Source: Owenia fusiformis
Taxonomy: Eukaryota > Annelida > Polychaeta > Sabellida > Oweniidae
NCBI GenBank assembly: GCA_903813345.2
Contig: CAIIXF020000001.1
Span: 42,503,366-42,567,365 of the forward strand
Direction of reading: 5' to 3'
Length of the DNA stretch: 64,000 bases
A program made the position numbers and the translations under genes. Below the pieces are notes generated by a model. It searched no databases, was not told where the DNA came from, and was given only the letters and a program-made list of their open reading frames with translations. Of this stretch, positions 61,801-64,000 are shown one piece after another; position 1 is the stretch's first letter; every line of letters begins with the position of its first letter.

Positions 61801-64000
61801 GGGTATTTTGTAGGTTTTGTCCCCTTTTGAGGTTTTTAAGTTCATTAAGAGGCCTAATAGCGCATATCATATTAAAGGACTGTATCTTAGCTGAACAATG
61901 GTACCAAAATCGTGACATTTTGAAGCAACTTTAGTGTTTTGGGGGCGAGGCCATTGTGCCAAGTACCCCGAATTCCATTCTTCCGTGCCATTTAATTGTC
62001 TTCTGGGCAGTTTTGAATGAACCTTTGTTTCTCCCTAACGTTATGACGTCATAATATGCAATTGAACGCCTTGACATGGATATCACTCGAAAGATAGTAG
62101 AAATCGCTTTCCAATGATACCCCATATGGCCATGTTCCCCTCAGCTGGGTGTACTCAATCTGTGATGCAAACTGTAAGGTGCACCCCTACCCCAAAGAAA
62201 TTTCAAGAAATCTCAAAATCAAATTTCCTGAATTTTGCTAAAAGGACCTGTGTCTATAAGGATTGAATCTTCCCCCGTGCATTTTCTCAAATATAGCATT
62301 GTTATATACCATTGTGATCGGGATAATGCCTACAATGCTAATATAACCATGTTGAAAGAAAACAAACTAATTCAGTTTACTATTAGGATATAGTCCTGAG
62401 TAAGGACACTAGCGGTTACCGTTAGTGATTTGGTTTTCTGTATAAAAAGTCATTTTTCTCCTTTCCTACCCCATTGGAGCGCCATTTGGCGTTTGGGAAG
62501 TGAATTGGGACTAAATATTTATAAGGTAGGTCCTGATTTATCTGAAAACATGCCAAAGTTCAGTGGGAAATCTCATTTTAAGCTGGCGGCGGAGTGATTT
62601 TGACCTTGGTGATTTGACCAGAATTCTCTGAGAAATCTGACGATAGAGGGGGTTAGTGTCTTCAAGTTTATTTATCTCAAAAATTCGGTGGACAACCCAT
62701 GGTAAGATTGTTATAGCAGTCTAGGCGAGTCTCTCCCGAACACTGTGGTATGTTGCACTAGGCTTGGATACTAATCGTTAATAAGATACAGGGTAAAATG
62801 TTATAACGGCCACCTATGGGAAACTCTACTGTGGTCTTCAACCTATTAGAAGGCGCATTTTTGGGGTATTTTGTAGGTTTTGTCCCCTTTTGAGGTTTTT
62901 AAGTTCATTAAGAGGCCTAATAGCGCATATCATATTAAAGGACTGTATCTTAGCTGAACAATGGTACCAAAATCGTGACATTTTGAAGCAACTTTAGTGT
63001 TTTGGGGGCGAGGCCATTGTGCCAAGTACCCCGAATTCCATTCTTCCGTGCCATTTAATTGTCTTCTGGGCAGTTTTGAATGAACCTTTGTTTCTCCCTA
63101 ACGTTATGACGTCATAATATGCAATTGAACGCCTTGACATGGATATCACTCGAAAGATAGTAGAAATCGCTTTCCAATGATACCCCATATGGCCATGTTC
63201 CCCTCAGCTGGGTGTACTCAATCTGTGATGCAAACTGTAAGGTGCACCCCTACCCCAAAGAAATTTCAAGAAATCTCAAAATCAAATTTCCTGAATTTTG
63301 CTAAAAGGACCTGTGTCTATAAGGATTGAATCTTCCCCCGTGCATTTTCTCAAATATAGCATTGTTATATACCATTGTGATCGGGATAATGCCTACAATG
63401 CTAATATAACCATGTTGAAAGAAAACAAACTAATTCAGTTTACTATTAGAAGGCGCATTTTTGGGGTATTTTGTAGGTTTTGTCCCCTTTTGAGGTTTTT
63501 AAGTTCATTAAGAGGCCTAATAGCGCATATCATATTAAAGGACTGTATCTTAGCTGAACAATGGTACCAAAATCGTGACATTTTGAAGCAACTTTAGTGT
63601 TTTGGGGGCGAGGCCATTGTGCCAAGTACCCCGAATTCCATTCTTCCGTGCCATTTAATTGTCTTCTGGGCAGTTTTGAATGAACCTTTGTTTCTCCCTA
63701 ACGTTATGACGTCATAATATGCAATTGAACGCCTTGACATGGATATCACTCGAAAGATAGTAGAAATCGCTTTCCAATGATACCCCATATGGCCATGTTC
63801 CCCTCAGCTGGGTGTACTCAATCTGTGATGCAAACTGTAAGGTGCACCCCTACCCCAAAGAAATTTCAAGAAATCTCAAAATCAAATTTCCTGAATTTTG
63901 CTAAAAGGACCTGTGTCTATAAGGATTGAATCTTCCCCCGTGCATTTTCTCAAATATAGCATTGTTATATACCATTGTGATCGGGATAATGCCTACAATG

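Larger units (their letters stand above)
51809..64000 (+). repeat. Composite satellite array of A (463 bp) and B (600 bp) blocks, running off the window
   Basis: A blocks: 51809-52271, 53472-53934, 55735-56197, 57398-57860, 59661-60123, 60724-61186, 62387-62849. B blocks: 52272-52871, 52872-53471, 53935-54534, 54535-55134, 55135-55734, 56198-56797, 56798-57397, 57861-58460, 58461-59060, 59061-59660, 60124-60723, 61187-61786, 61787-62386, 62850-63449, 63450-64000 (cut). B counts per A: 2, 3, 2, 3, 1, 2, at least 2. Every block ends CTATTAG. All are in the same orientation. Copies appear identical except a G-to-C change at 55009. Short open frames in the blocks recur only because the DNA recurs and are not called as genes. 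Confidence 0.95.

Noticed and set aside
51809-64000. CRISPR array or rDNA/5S/snRNA gene cluster
   Set aside because: Units are 463-600 bp with no short repeat-spacer structure, and no 5S, tRNA or snRNA sequence was recognised. The window is eukaryotic.

Overview
The window is eukaryotic nuclear DNA, AT-rich and intron-dense. It carries two multi-exon genes with consensus GT..AG introns, many inactive DNA-transposon remnants and a large satellite. The gene families (an SLCO/OATP transporter with a Kazal loop and an ADAM-like protein), together with Helitron-like units containing internal tandem repeats, fit an aquatic invertebrate, perhaps a mollusc or other lophotrochozoan. The species cannot be fixed from the sequence. 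No bacterial, viral or CRISPR feature was found.

Layout. 1-15.5 kb is gene-poor and repeat-rich: a 15-bp minisatellite, a fold-back Tc/mariner remnant (4177-5169), degenerate telomere-like repeats (6349-6545), several hairpin repeats, MITE-like elements, and a 1.16-kb element (13239-14400) with termini GACGTGTCGCAAAAAG. 15.57-32.73 kb holds a plus-strand gene assembled here from 23 exons (about 786 codons) encoding a secreted-looking ADAM-related protein. Its zinc-binding motif is broken, so it is probably a pseudoprotease. The single disintegrin domain is replaced by three short disintegrin-like modules, and the C-terminal half is unrecognised. One of its introns is almost filled by a second copy of the GACGTG element, and that copy is itself split by a 4.1-kb fold-back element.

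34.03-46.30 kb holds a minus-strand organic anion transporting polypeptide gene (SLCO family) of 10 coding exons and 742 residues. All frames and splice phases agree, so it looks intact. Its 5.9-kb third coding-region gap (38697-44636) is mostly three tandem copies of a Helitron-like repeat. 46.3-51.8 kb is non-genic with more hairpin repeats. 51809 to the window end is a composite satellite of two blocks: A (463 bp) and B (600 bp). Seven A blocks are each followed by one to three B blocks, and the copies are almost identical.

The two genes are convergent, with 3' ends about 1.3 kb apart. Nothing in the sequence ties their functions together: one is a plasma-membrane solute carrier, the other a probable extracellular adhesion or decoy-type protein. 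Exon coordinates were assembled by hand from reading frame, phase and splice consensus. Internal exons are well supported. The first exon and the last exon of the ADAM-like gene are the weakest calls.
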